This document shows positions 51,269 to 62,964 of a stretch of DNA of 64,000 nucleotides, piece after piece. The stretch's first letter is position 1; the number at the start of each line of letters is the position of its first letter. Both the position numbers and the translations under genes were made by a program. The notes beneath the pieces were generated by a model. The model was not told where the DNA came from. It did no database searches and worked only from the letters and a program-made list of their open reading frames with translations. This DNA is from Paragordius varius (taxonomy: Eukaryota; Nematomorpha), in contig OZ176055.1 of assembly GCA_964247055.1 (NCBI GenBank), forward strand, positions 1,860,001-1,924,000, given 5' to 3'.

Positions 51269-54200
51269 CTATGGTGTTAATCTTTTCGGATCTCTTGGAA
51301 ACATTGATGTTTTCCGGATATTATCAAGACCTAAGAATAGCATTGTAACTCTTTCCAACCCTAAAAGTTATAATAATTAAAATTTTAAATGTTCAATGTA
51401 AAAAAAACTAATATGATTTTGAAAATTAACTAATAATTTAGAAAAATGAAAAAAAAAACAAATCGTATACCTATTCCACCGCCACCATGAGGCCCAATGC
51501 CATATTTGAATGCATCAATATAACTTTGAATCTTTTTAATATCTAATTAAGATTTAGATCATGATAAGTAATTTTATTCAATATTAGATGGAGATTTGTT
51601 TTTAAAAGATCCGAAACAGGATCAACTCTATGTAGCCAAACTCGTATAAACCATTTTAAAACCCATAATAGAAAAAAACAGTTCTTGACTGTTTATTTGG
51701 AGCGTGTAAAAGAAAACTGTTTAATGACAAATAAAATTTTGTGCAAACACATTAACGCTGAACATAAAAATAACTAAAATAAATAAATAAATTGTAATGA
51801 AACATTTTTGGCTATATTCAAGAGTAATACACTTACAGCCGAAAATAAAGAGCATGTGCACCAGAGGTACAAACCATTACCGGTTTAACTGATGAAGTCC
51901 GTCAGCGAAAAATACGCACACAATTAATTTAATACAAACCCCATTATGTTCATATGAAATTAAACGAAAAACACACACATTTTTTCCACCAAAAGATAGA
52001 TTTTGCTTGGCAACATTGACATGATGTCTACGAGGAATCGGAAAGACCATTAAACTCGTTAAATAAATCCCAGACCATTAAAATGGACGTGGAATCAAAA
52101 TTTGCAAAGTGACTAACTAACGGAAATCATTTTTGCATATAATCAAGACGGGTGATGAGAAGTGAGTTTATTTTGTAGATCCAAGCTGAAAAATATAAAA
52201 GTTTGCACTAGGCCGGTCCATCAATACAAAGGCCAAATCGTTTTTGTTAGAGGTATATGGTATGTGTATAGGATCAGAGCGGTATTGTGTATTAGGAACG
52301 TTTGGAATTCGGTGAAACCGTTAACACATAACGCCATCATCAACAAATAAATAGTTTTAACCATATGCATCAATTGTAAAACGATCGGGATGGGTCAGAT
52401 GACATGGCAAAGTGATATGACTTCATGTCAATGCCCCGTCTCACACAGCAAAACCAGTTAAAGACACTTTAAAATCGCTTTGATGGAATATTATCTCCCA
52501 TACGCTAAATTCTCCTCCATCCGACTAATAATCTAAGCATCAATGAGGCATTCTCTTGCAGAGCAGCACTAAATTTTTTTTCGAAGACTTTGGAAAATGG
52601 CTTAACCAATGGTTTGCTGCAAAAGACAATCAGTTTTCTAGCATTTATTTATATACTACCTGAGACATGGGCGAAATGTGTAACCGAAAAACAATTTTAT
52701 AAAAAAATGTAATTGATTTTCATTTATAATAATATGTTGTTTTTGCCGAATAACCGTTAAAAATTAGTAACTAGGCCTGGTATTTTCAATAAGGTTATTT
52801 TCAACAAAATTTATTGAATAGCCAAGGTCTATTATGAAAGTATGAATTTTTTAGGTTAGATAACTAATCAAATTAAAAAACAATAACCATATTGATAAAA
52901 TAATATATTTTTCATAAATATTTATATAATTAATATAGCATAAAAAATTTTTAACAGTTTGAATTATCCGTAAAATATATACAGTATTAAAAATATAATA
53001 TTCTCAAGTGACATAACTCCTTTATTTTATAAAGCAATTAACAAAATTAATTTTCTCTAAAAATTTATTCATACAGTTTAATTATGAAACTATCTCATAC
53101 ATTAGAATAACATTTTAAAAACGCTTTTGGCGGCAAAATCTGAAACCAGTTCCATATTTGATAAATTATAAATTAATATTTTTACAAAGTCTTTAATGAT
53201 ATAAACAAACTCATATTTTTCGAAATTAAAGTAATTAATAAAATAAATTTTCAAGCCTAATAAAACCATAAATTATATAGAATAAATTATGCAAAAATAA
53301 AAATATTTAAGTAACAACAGTATTTTACATATAAAACTATGAATATTGAATTTCAATAAAATAAATGTAATAGACTTTATGAGATAAAGACCCTATATAT
53401 GATTAAATCGGAGAAAAGTATAATAAAATTATGAAAAAATAAAATTCAAACCACGAATTAAATAAAGTTTTCAAGTCGAGAAACAACTATAAAAAATATT
53501 AATTTTCTCTTTAACATTTTGAAAAATTTTATTCGGAATATTTGGAAAATATTCGAAATTCAAAATATATACAGTGTATCATTCGATTGTGAACATGCTG
53601 GCGGTTCATTATTCGCATTACTCTTTTTTATAAGTGATAATATTTATTTTTAAATACACAATTATTTTTGTTTTTAATTCCACAACATATTTAAAAAATT
53701 AACAAATGCTTAAACTTTTATTATTATTATTAATGTTTTCGGGCCCATCATACACCCAACTTTAAATGATTATAATATAAATAAAAACATGAAAATCAAA
53801 ATGGGATCATTTAAGGCCCCATTTATTAAAAATACTCAAATTGATGTAAGTTATTATAGTGTGGGAAATCCAATATTCTGATAAAAAATAAAAAAAATAG
53901 TTTATAAAAAACAGCAGTCCATTTTTATTACCAATTTTGTGAAAAAGGGCTCTTTGTGTTAACAAATCTACATCATGAATCCGTTGTGCTCCGGATAATA
54001 TTTCCTCGCCTCTCATATACATATCATAGCTATTGGATAATTTCTAAAAATTATAAGGCAAATATTATTTTGAAGTAAAATAGATCTAAATAAAAATGAA
54101 AAAAATAGAAAAAAATCAAGGCGTAAAAATTAAAAATAAAATAAAATTTTATAAATTGTTAACCAAAAACTAAAAAACTACCTACTATAATATTACTTTA

Positions 54201-57200
54201 AAAATTATGTAGCCACTATATGAAAATAGGATCAAAATTTTCTAAACCGTATATAACTAAATAGGGTAACTCTAACTATTTTTGAAAGTTATAAAAATAA
54301 AATTCGTTTATATAAAGGAGAATTTTAATTTTCTGATTTTTACTGTAAAAAATAAAAGTTGTACCGGATTTTCCGGGTCTGGCATAGTATAGAACGGTCT
54401 TACGGCAAGAGGAAACTTGTCAAGTATGAAGAAATCGGTGCGAAACTAAAAATATATATGAATTAAAATTTTAACCAATATTTCAAGTGGTTCAAACAGG
54501 GTAGGGTGTGATGAATTAAATTATGTATAAGGCATTGGCGTGACCGCTAGTCAACAACTTTGATTATATATTTGACAAATTATAACACAACATAATTAAT
54601 AAATAATATATGCAAAGTTTTGATCGAGTATTAATTAACTAGTTATGACTTTAAAGAATACGTTCCTTAGCGGGTAAACTGGTTATATTTTCGACCGGGT
54701 ATCAAAACATTAAAGCCTAGGTAGTTTAATAAATAAGTTTTAGTTTAACTTAAAAAAATATTGTTTTTACTACCTTATTTTTGACCAGGCGACCAAGTAA
54801 TTTTTCTTGCGGTGTACTAAAATCATCATCATACCCAATCGATTCCCCGTAAGCCCTTAACATATCTACGGCTTGTGAGTGCCTTAACACTAAACTGCTA
54901 TTATATGGTAAAAAAATATGAATCAAATTTTTATATTATACCTTTGCTCTCTTATTGTAAAAGTTCGTTTGGTATACAAAAAAATTCAACAAAAAAGTTT
55001 GTATTGTAATGTAGTACAATATCACATTTTATTATTCGGCATAACGATGCGAAAAAACAGCAAAAAAAGTATTTCATACATTATGAGATATTGCTAAATT
55101 TCAGATTTTTAACGTTTCTAAAATTTATTTTGGGCAGATATTTGCTATTTATTGGATAGTAATATACAATGAATTTAAAACTACTCACAAAAACAGATAC
55201 AAAAAAGAGAGATTTAAGTCTATATTATGAATAAGATGAAAATAATTAAATTGAATATAGGTTTTAGATTAAATTATAAATGATATGTTTGTTATTCTAT
55301 ATAAGCAATTTAAATGTTAAGAATAAGGCGATATAAGATTTAAATATATTCAAATTATATGATATAAAAAATATTTAAACAGGAGATGAATATAATACAT
55401 TCAAATAAGTAAGCTAAAATTTAAGTCATTTAATGAAAGCGCTACTTAAAAAAATTGCCATAATTATGTTAAAATTATAAAATGTTATATTACAGAGAGC
55501 AAAAAGTTGAATATTTAAAAATGTATAATATATATATATATATATATATGCTAAAAGTTTTTATATCAATATAAAAAATATTTTACCTTGGTTTTAGATA
55601 TTCAAACGGTTCAGCCGGGTATTGTTGACAAATAATATTAATTTCATGCGCATATCTATTTTTTTTTCAAAATAAATTATTTATACCAATTTAAAAAGAA
55701 ATTTTTTTTAATATTATTTTTTAAACGCTAAATAACTAATCCTTACTTTTTATGAAGTGCAGCAAAAATATGGACAAATAAGTCACCAATTAAGTTAACA
55801 ACCTCGTTATAATGAGTAGTTATGCACATTTCCAAATCCAACCCAATAAATTCTGTCAAATGCCTATGTGTATTTGAATCTTCAGCTCTAAACACTAACA
55901 TAAAATCGACGGAAAAATATAAAAATAGACAAGTAAAACCAGAAAAAAAATATAAACTAATTTTTGGGGCATAAAATGGAAAAAAATCCGAGTTTTAATA
56001 TAAATGCACGTCGAAAATATACTGTGAGTGCTAACAAGCATGGAACTAGTCTGCGATTATTATTGACGAAGGGTTAACATATCATTTAGTAATTTGAGTT
56101 TAAAATTAAATTATCATACCATTCTCGGTTAATTTTCAATTTAATTTTCGTTTATAACATTATTTCACGAAATTAACAATTATTGATAAAAGTCATATAT
56201 ATTTTTAGATCCTTAATTATGGTTATGAAGCCGATATGTGTTAGGTGGTTATAGTTGTGAATTAACTAAGACCAATCGTATAGGCTGTTACATAAAAAAC
56301 TTGGATGGTCTAAAATTATGATTGCATTTTTCGCTTCAAAAAGCTATTCTTTAATAAAAAATCTAACTTTTTATTGAGTTTTAAATAGTTTTAAAGTAGT
56401 TATTAAGCATTAACCCAAATATAATAAATAGCAAATAAAATAATTTCTTAAGCGATTTTTGTAAATTAATATTCACTTCTTTGTGTAACAAATTACTTTT
56501 TTAACTTTTTTTCATATCTATGAGCAATTAGCAAATTTTCTTTATATAAACGGAATAGCAAAAAGTTTATATAAAACTCGGAAATTTTTTATAAATAATT
56601 ATGAGCGAGAAAAAAACTTCACATGCTGATTTTTGCAGTATGGCGGCCATAAACGATATTTTTAAATTATAAATATTTTAATTTTGCAAGACCGTACTGT
56701 ATTGTATTCTAAATATTGACCCTTACCTACCTATCTTATCCGAAAAATCTAAAATGCTTTAAAAAAGAAAAAATATATGTACCAGATCCTATCGTGTAAA
56801 CACGTTGAAAATCTGCACACAGAGCCATTTGCTTATATAATTGGGGTGATTGGGCTAAATATGCCAGTTCCTTAAAGTACGTTACAGCAAAAACGTTGGC
56901 ACCTCCTTCGCTGGCCGCTAAAAAAGCGTAATTACCACATAAAATAGATGCAATAAATTAGATCTATATATGTTTCTTAGTCAATTTTAAAACAAAACAT
57001 AACATACCTGATATAATTTTGGGTGTATGAATTTCCAAAAAGCCCTGAGATTCAAGATAATTGCGAAAATGTGAAACGATTCCAGCTGCAAAAATAGGAT
57101 ATATATATAATAATTAAAAAACCACAATACATACATATATATATATATATATATAATTCATTCTCTATTATTACTTATATAAATATCATGAATAGAACAA

Positions 57201-58960
57201 ATTTATTGATAATAAATGAGGTTAAAATAATAAACAGCCTCCCAAAATTCAAATATATATAGAAGAAAAAAACCTTGTATTCGGAAAATGGCTTGATTGG
57301 CTGGTGTCCGCAAATCTATAACGCGGTAATCAAGGCGAGTATCTTGATTCACAATGGGTGCCTTAGGACCACTTTGTTCATCTGAAAGGGGAAAAGAGTA
57401 GTGTTTAAATAATAAAACCTAGAGACCAAATTAAATTTTATACACCGAAACCAAAATTCGGAACAATAAACATGTTGATTAATTTTATGGAGTTATTTTA
57501 TTCAAATTTAATTACTGATCCAAAAATGTTTGAAATAATTTAATATTTAAATTGATAAGAACCATATGTATAAATGTTATAACAATATATTGTGATAAAA
57601 AATCTTTAATAAAAACCGTGGAATCATGCTGTTTTGCACACTTTTTTTATCCAAAAACAACACCTAAAAAATAAATTTAAAAATTTCCTGAAAACAATCA
57701 AAAAATAAAATAGGACTTCTGGCCATAAGAAGGAGCGGAATCAACTAATTTCAATAAACTTTAACAATAACTAGCAGTTATATTTCTCGATAAAATAATT
57801 TTTGTCATATCGTTAACATATTAGATTAATCGTCTGGTTGTAAAATCGGCATAGTCAGGATCATATAATACGCATTCTCATCAGTTAAATATAAAATACT
57901 TTTAGTTTTGAATTTATGGTTAAATTTAATAAAAATTACGCAAAATATACGTCTTTCATGCAAAGTTAATTTTTCAACATCATTTGAAACATTATTCACG
58001 GGAGATGAAAAAACTGGACGTGAGGCATCTTCAACCAATAAAGGCAGTTTTTCGACCCGCGTTCCACTAACCAAGTAGATGGCTTTTCCATGCAATTCTA
58101 ATTCACTTATACTGCATGCCTCAATCCGTTTTACATCGGGCGGTAAGCAAGAAACTTTGGCGCATACGTCAACTATACTCTCTTTGGATATGCTATAATA
58201 GATGATGATAAAAAGAAAATGATAATTTTTTATATAAAATTTTAGCAAGGATAAAAACCGATAATATTTAACAAATTGTTTATGAATCAAAATACGACTA
58301 AGAAATTTTAAAAAAAATATAATAGATTATATATAGCCTAAAAACATAAAAAATATCAGTATTTATGTTTTAACTCGGTTGTTTTTTAATTATAAAATTT
58401 TACAACAATCAAACCATTTGACTAAAAATAATTGAACCAAAACTATGGTAGAAAAAAAATATTTTTGAATAAAGTAAAGCGAATGAGAAGCAACCCATTC
58501 AATTGAATTCAACAAGTGCTTACTTGGAAATAAACTTAATCATTTGTTTGCTTATATGTTCCTTATCGACAGCAAAAACGCATTGGACGGTATATTCTTG
58601 TTGACGTAATATTGCAAAACATTGTTTTCCTTGGTAAATAAAAAATTATTGTTACCCTTTGCTCTAGAGTTTTGCCATCGTGCCCTTATCCAAATTTCAG
58701 TGTTATCTATTGCTTTTTTAATTTTTGCCAACTGAATAAGTAAATTTCCATAAGAAATTAGTTTTTGGACATCTAAATCGCCATATTTTCCTACAGAATA
58801 ATCGACACCTTCCTCAATTACCGCAACTTTCTAAAATTTTTAGTTAATATACTTGATTCTCATCTTTTCTTTGCTGCTTTAATTGGTCTTTTTGTAACTT
58901 TTTTAGAGATTTTTTAGATGGCTCATTAATAACGTGGTCTTGAGCCTGTTCGACCGTCAT
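51269..58960 (-). CDS. DARS1: Cytoplasmic aspartyl-tRNA synthetase, complete 14-exon gene
   Basis: Charges tRNA-Asp with aspartate in the cytosol; class IIb synthetase, 549 residues. Exons in coding order: 58960-58853, 58830-58656, 58629-58524, 58192-57951, 57381-57274, 57085-57008, 56917-56783, 55894-55747, 55655-55587, 54897-54774, 54445-54365, 54043-53932, 51542-51471, 51360-51269; all phases agree. A Lys-rich eukaryotic extension ([17 protein letters not shown]) precedes the OB-fold anticodon-binding domain ([18 protein letters not shown], about 83-100). Then come [16 protein letters not shown], motif 1 ([12 protein letters not shown]), [18 protein letters not shown], motif 2 [15 protein letters not shown] (319-333), [20 protein letters not shown], and motif 3 [15 protein letters not shown]. 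It ends [11 protein letters not shown]. Motif 2 is preceded by IGS where IGP is usual. The first two introns are only 22 and 26 nt; the rest are 90-2389 nt. A further in-frame Met lies upstream (59032), but MTVEQ is preferred because the extra stretch is hydrophobic and unlike the family. Confidence 0.96.
52145..52700 (+). pseudogene. Decayed mariner transposase inside DARS1 intron 12
   Basis: Read across frames on the plus strand, the segment keeps the mariner order: TGDEK(W)VYFVDPS (from 52145), GETVNT near 52315, a degraded RHDKV.. and [16 protein letters not shown] region near 52410-52480, and the C-terminal SM(R)[24 protein letters not shown] and a decayed LPERW block ending near 52690. 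Stops and shifts are frequent and terminal inverted repeats are not identifiable, so it is old and inactive. It lies on the strand opposite to the host gene in its 2389-nt intron. Confidence 0.8.
58630..58655 (-). other. Ultrashort spliceosomal intron, 26 nt
   Basis: DARS1 intron 2 begins gtaacaataa and ends atttaccaag. Removing it turns RAKG into the conserved RAKGKQCF and keeps the frame (phase 1). Its length is not a multiple of three, and reading through it ends in a stop within about 34 codons with no similarity to the family. Confidence 0.88.
58831..58852 (-). other. Ultrashort spliceosomal intron, 22 nt
   Basis: DARS1 intron 1 starts gtatattaac and ends aaattttag. It contains an in-frame TAA and a ttaac/ctaa branch-like motif only about a dozen bases from the acceptor. 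Joining CAA to AAA across it links the Lys-rich N-terminal extension to the conserved [12 protein letters not shown] segment in phase 0. Confidence 0.8.
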
Positions 58961-60155
58961 GAAAAAGCAATATGAATGTTCAAATTTGATAAATATCCTG
59001 ATGAAATGTATACTAATATTTATATGTACCAAGAATCTATGATGCTTTTGGTTATTTTACGAGGATAATTAATTATCTGCATTTCGTGGTAATTTGGTCA
59101 CGAAAATCGGAAAATTAGCACATACTCTTTATCAAATAAAATAAAACCTCAATGCTTTATTCAATAAAAATTACTTTTTAATTGGTATACTATAAATCAT
59201 ATTTTTATTAAATTTTAATAATGTGGCCTCTGAAAGTCCCAAATTTTTTCGCCCCCTTAAAATGAACTATTGAAAAACATATTTTAAAAAAAATTAATAC
59301 TTTGTTGAAAATAATTTGTAACAAAATTTGGTTTAAGCAAATTATATTATTTTAAGGCATCTTTTAACATAAAATTAAAACCTTTGTAAATTTGTGGTTA
59401 ACAATAGTAGTTGCATGTATATTGGACTCGACAAATTATTCCCATGTGATATCATTAAGTTTCAAAATTTTATATGGTAAAATTTTTTCTCGATTTGCCA
59501 AATGCTTATCAAATCTCACGACATCCAATTCCCAATTTAATAACCACAGCTACCTTAATTGGCTCTTAAAATTGCGAGGCTTTCTTTTGGTGTTGTCCAA
59601 AATTTTTAAAAAAGCGATATTGATTTGTCAGAATAATTAAAAAGTTGACTCAGATTATATATTAAAACACGAGAAATAGATGACTTAGAGAATCTACAAA
59701 ATTAAATAAAGAATCCTAAACTTAAATAAGATTTTAAGCTGAATCTGAATTAGACTAAACGATTGGATGTAAGATTATTATTCATGAAAGTTCCGGAGAA
59801 AACAAATATACATGGTATCATTGAAACGATCAAATTGTGGGTAGGGTTTGGCCCTACAATCTATTTTTTACAAAGGACAACGGAGAAACCAATTTTTTAA
59901 TACATTGGCATTTTTCGCTGATAGAGACGATGCAACTGAAAATTACAAGCCTTATTTAAAGTATAAGAGAGAAAATTCGATATCTTAACATATATTAATT
60001 TATTGTAATTTAGCTAATTTTTAAGCCAGTTAGGTAATAATAAATTATTTAAATGGATTTTAAACGATTTTCTTTATCTGTGTGAAACTTTATTGTGGTT
60101 CTGCAGAAATATGTGTAAAAGATGGGAAAAATATTTGCTTTTCTGGTAATATAGT
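58961..60155. other. Region upstream of DARS1, no gene seen
   Basis: It should contain the DARS1 promoter (transcribed leftwards from about 59000), but no core element stands out from the AT background. A plus-strand frame at 59392-59640 has no recognisable motif. Confidence 0.45.
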
Positions 60156-60201
60156 TTAACACTTAGATTAAAATTGCGGCATCTAGATACTTCCCACTAT
60201 A

Positions 60202-61366
60202 TTAACACTTCGATTCAAATTAGGGTATATAAATAACCCAGACTAAATTTAAGTAAGGTTTTTAAAAAACTACTGAAGGAAACGGCCCCAATTTAAATTT
60301 ATGCTTCTATCCTGATAAAAATTACATAAATAAGCCAAAATATCTAAATAAAATTTAGTTTTGAAAAACAATTCCATGTCTGACCACTTGGACGCCATTT
60401 TTATTTTACTTTTTTAACACTTCGATTCAAATTGGGGTATCTAAATACCCCAGATTAAATTTAAATTAATATTTTTAAAAAGCTACTGAAGGAAACGGTC
60501 CCAATTTAAATTTATACTTCTATCCTGATAAATATTATATAAATATGCCAAAATATCTTGATAAATTTTGTTTTGAAAAAAAAGTCCATCTCAAACTAAT
60601 TCGACGCCATTTTTATTTCACAAAATTTTTGCAAAATATCGTCTTTATGTAATTTTAAGGATAAAACTAAAGCTATTTTTTATATAAATTACAATTAACA
60701 TTTATAGAAATAGAAAAAGCGATTTAGTTTGTAAAATTTTTTAATTTTACAATTTGACACATGCCACGTTGACGAAATTTTTACATTTCGGTGTTAGCTT
60801 AAAATAAGTAATATCAAGTATTTTTGAATAAATTTTTTTATATATATCGGTTTATTAATGTTAGATAAGTGCAAAATTTTGCTATGGTTTCGATTCCTTC
60901 TATATTTATTAAAGAATTTAATTTTAAACAGGCCTGGGGTATCCAACTACCCCAATATTAATCGAAGGACTAAAATGAGTGTGTTGTATCCAAGTGTTAA
61001 AAATCTCGTGTTTAATTAATTTTAAAGGTAAAATTAAAGGTACTTTTTTATTTAAATTACATCTAACATTGATAGAAATAGATAAAGCAGTTTATTTTGT
61101 ATTATTTTTAAATTTAGCTAATGCACATATGTTACATTGACTAAATTTTAACCTATCGGGTTTAGATTAAAATAAGTATTATTAAGTTATTTTGAATTAA
61201 TTTTTTTTATATATTAGGGTTTATTAATGTTATATAGCAAAATTTTGCCATGGTTTCGATTCCTTCCATATTTTTTAAAGAATTTAATTTAAAACATACC
61301 TGGGGTATTTAACTACCCCAATTTGAATCGAAGGACTAAAATGAATGTGTTGTATCCAAGTGTTAA
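60202..61366 (+). mobile_element. TTAA-MITE copy inserted in the outer copy, itself interrupted
   Basis: TTAA flanks at 60202-60205 and 61363-61366. Left end cacttcgattcaaattaggg, right end gtgttgtatccaagtg. It is split at about 60413/61001 by a further copy; without that insert it is about 574 bp. Confidence 0.85.
60414..61000 (+). mobile_element. Innermost TTAA-MITE copy
   Basis: A complete 579-bp element (60418-60996) with exact TTAA on both sides (60414-60417, 60997-61000). Left end cacttcgattcaaattgggg; right end, inverted, cacttggatacaacacactc. The right terminus carries an extra segment of about 27 bp between cactt and the shared cgatt...ggggta block, so the inverted repeats are asymmetric. 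Non-coding. Confidence 0.88.
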
Positions 61367-61475
61367 GCTGATATTTAAAAAAAAACTACTAAAAGAAACG
61401 AATTTATGCTTGTCCTAATTAAAATTATATAAAAAATCTATATTCTAACAATGTAGTTTTAAGAAAAGTTTCATA

Positions 61476-62016
61476 TAAACACTTCGATTTAATTTGGGGT
61501 AACTGAATACCCCAGACTAAATTAAGGTAAATTTTTTGTAAAAAACTATTGAAGGAATAGGTCCCAATTTAAATATATTCTTCTATCACAATAATTACAT
61601 AAATAGCTAAAAGATCTAAATAAAATTTTATTTTGAAAAATAAAGCTTCATGTCAAACTACTTCGACGACATCTAAATTTATTTTTAAATAATTAAAGCT
61701 AAATTTTCATATAAAATCACATCTAACATTGATATAAATACAAATGGTGGTTTATTTTGTATTTTTCAATTTGGCCAGTGCACACATGTCACGTTGACTA
61801 AATTTTTATCTCTGGGTTTTACCTTAAAACAATTAATATCAATTATTTTTAAATAAAGTTTTATATATTACGGTTTATTAATGTTATATAAGTGCAAAAT
61901 TTTGCCATAACTTTGATTACTTTATATTTTTTTAGGTTAATTTTAAACAGGCCTGGGGTATCACACTACCCCAAGAATCAAAAGACTAAAATGAATGTGT
62001 TGTATCCAAATGTTAA
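61476..62016 (+). mobile_element. Second TTAA-MITE copy inserted in the outer copy
   Basis: Left end aacacttcgatttaatttgg at about 61478, right end gtgttgtatccaaatg followed by TTAA at 62013-62016. The left TTAA has changed. The interior matches the other copies, with small deletions (about 535 bp). Confidence 0.82.
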
Positions 62017-62719
62017 AATATTCCGTCGCTATTTTTATTATAAAACATTTTTCCAAAAATGGTGTTTATTTAATTGTAAAGCTAAAATTAAAGCTAATAT
62101 TTATTTAACCATCTAACATTTATAGAAACAGAAAAAGTGGTTTGTTTTTCATTATTTTTGAATTTAGCTAATGCACACATGTTATGTTATCTAAATTTTT
62201 ACGTTTTGGGTATTACCTTAAAATAAGTAATATCAAGTATTTTAAAAGGAAATTTTTATATCTCGGTTCATTAATGTTATAAATTTTGCCATGGTTTCAA
62301 TTCTTTTCATATTTTTTAAAATATTTATTAAACAGGCCTGGGGAATCCACCCAATTTGAATCAAAAAAAAAATGAATCTTTGCATCCATTAAAGTAGAGT
62401 AGAAACATGGTGTGAATCAAACTAAAATTAAGCAGTTTAAGAACTAACTTACACAAGGGTATAGGGGCATAAAATTCATGAAAACCCTAGAAAAGAGGTT
62501 TGTTTCGTCAGGTCAGGCGAAAAAGAAAGAAAGGATTTCACAAAGTCCAAGTTGTTAAAAATTATTCCAACATATCACTACACTAACTCGACATAACACT
62601 GATATCCCAGTATTGATAAAAGATTTATGTTTAAAATTCTACGTAGTAGGTCTGTTATATATTTGATATTAGATCTATTAATGGATTACAGCACATTACG
62701 GTTAGACTGCTGAGCTTAC

Positions 62720-62962
62720 TAACAAATGGCTTCGCGGGTCACATTTTAAATGATATTTTACGTGCGGCATTTGGAATATATATGGGCATTAACAAATATT
62801 TAATTAAATTTTTGACATAATTTACAAAAGCCATTTAACATTCTTTGCTACTTTGCCAAAATTCGTAAATATCAATCAGATAATTTTTTTTACATATTTT
62901 TTTTAGATTTCGTAAAATTTTGTATTTGAACTCGCGAACCGCATGCGGGCCACCCCCGGACT
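62720..62962. mobile_element. Degenerate hAT-like short element
   Basis: The left part has aacaaatggcttcgcgggtc, as at 18664, and the right part cgcgaaccgcatgcgggcca, inverted GC-rich subterminal blocks of hAT type. Terminal bases and target duplication are not clear. Confidence 0.5.
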
Positions 62963-62964
62963 AT

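Larger units (their letters stand above)
60156..62392 (+). mobile_element. Outer TTAA-MITE copy, split by two later insertions of its own family
   Basis: The left end (ttaacacttagatt, then tctagatacttccc) lies at 60156-60201, the next piece resumes at 61367-61475, and the last piece runs from 62017 to the right end caggcctggggaatcc...catcc and TTAA at 62389-62392. The pieces add to about 530 bp, near the family length of 573-579 bp. Its ends are the most diverged of the cluster, in keeping with it being the oldest layer. Confidence 0.8.
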
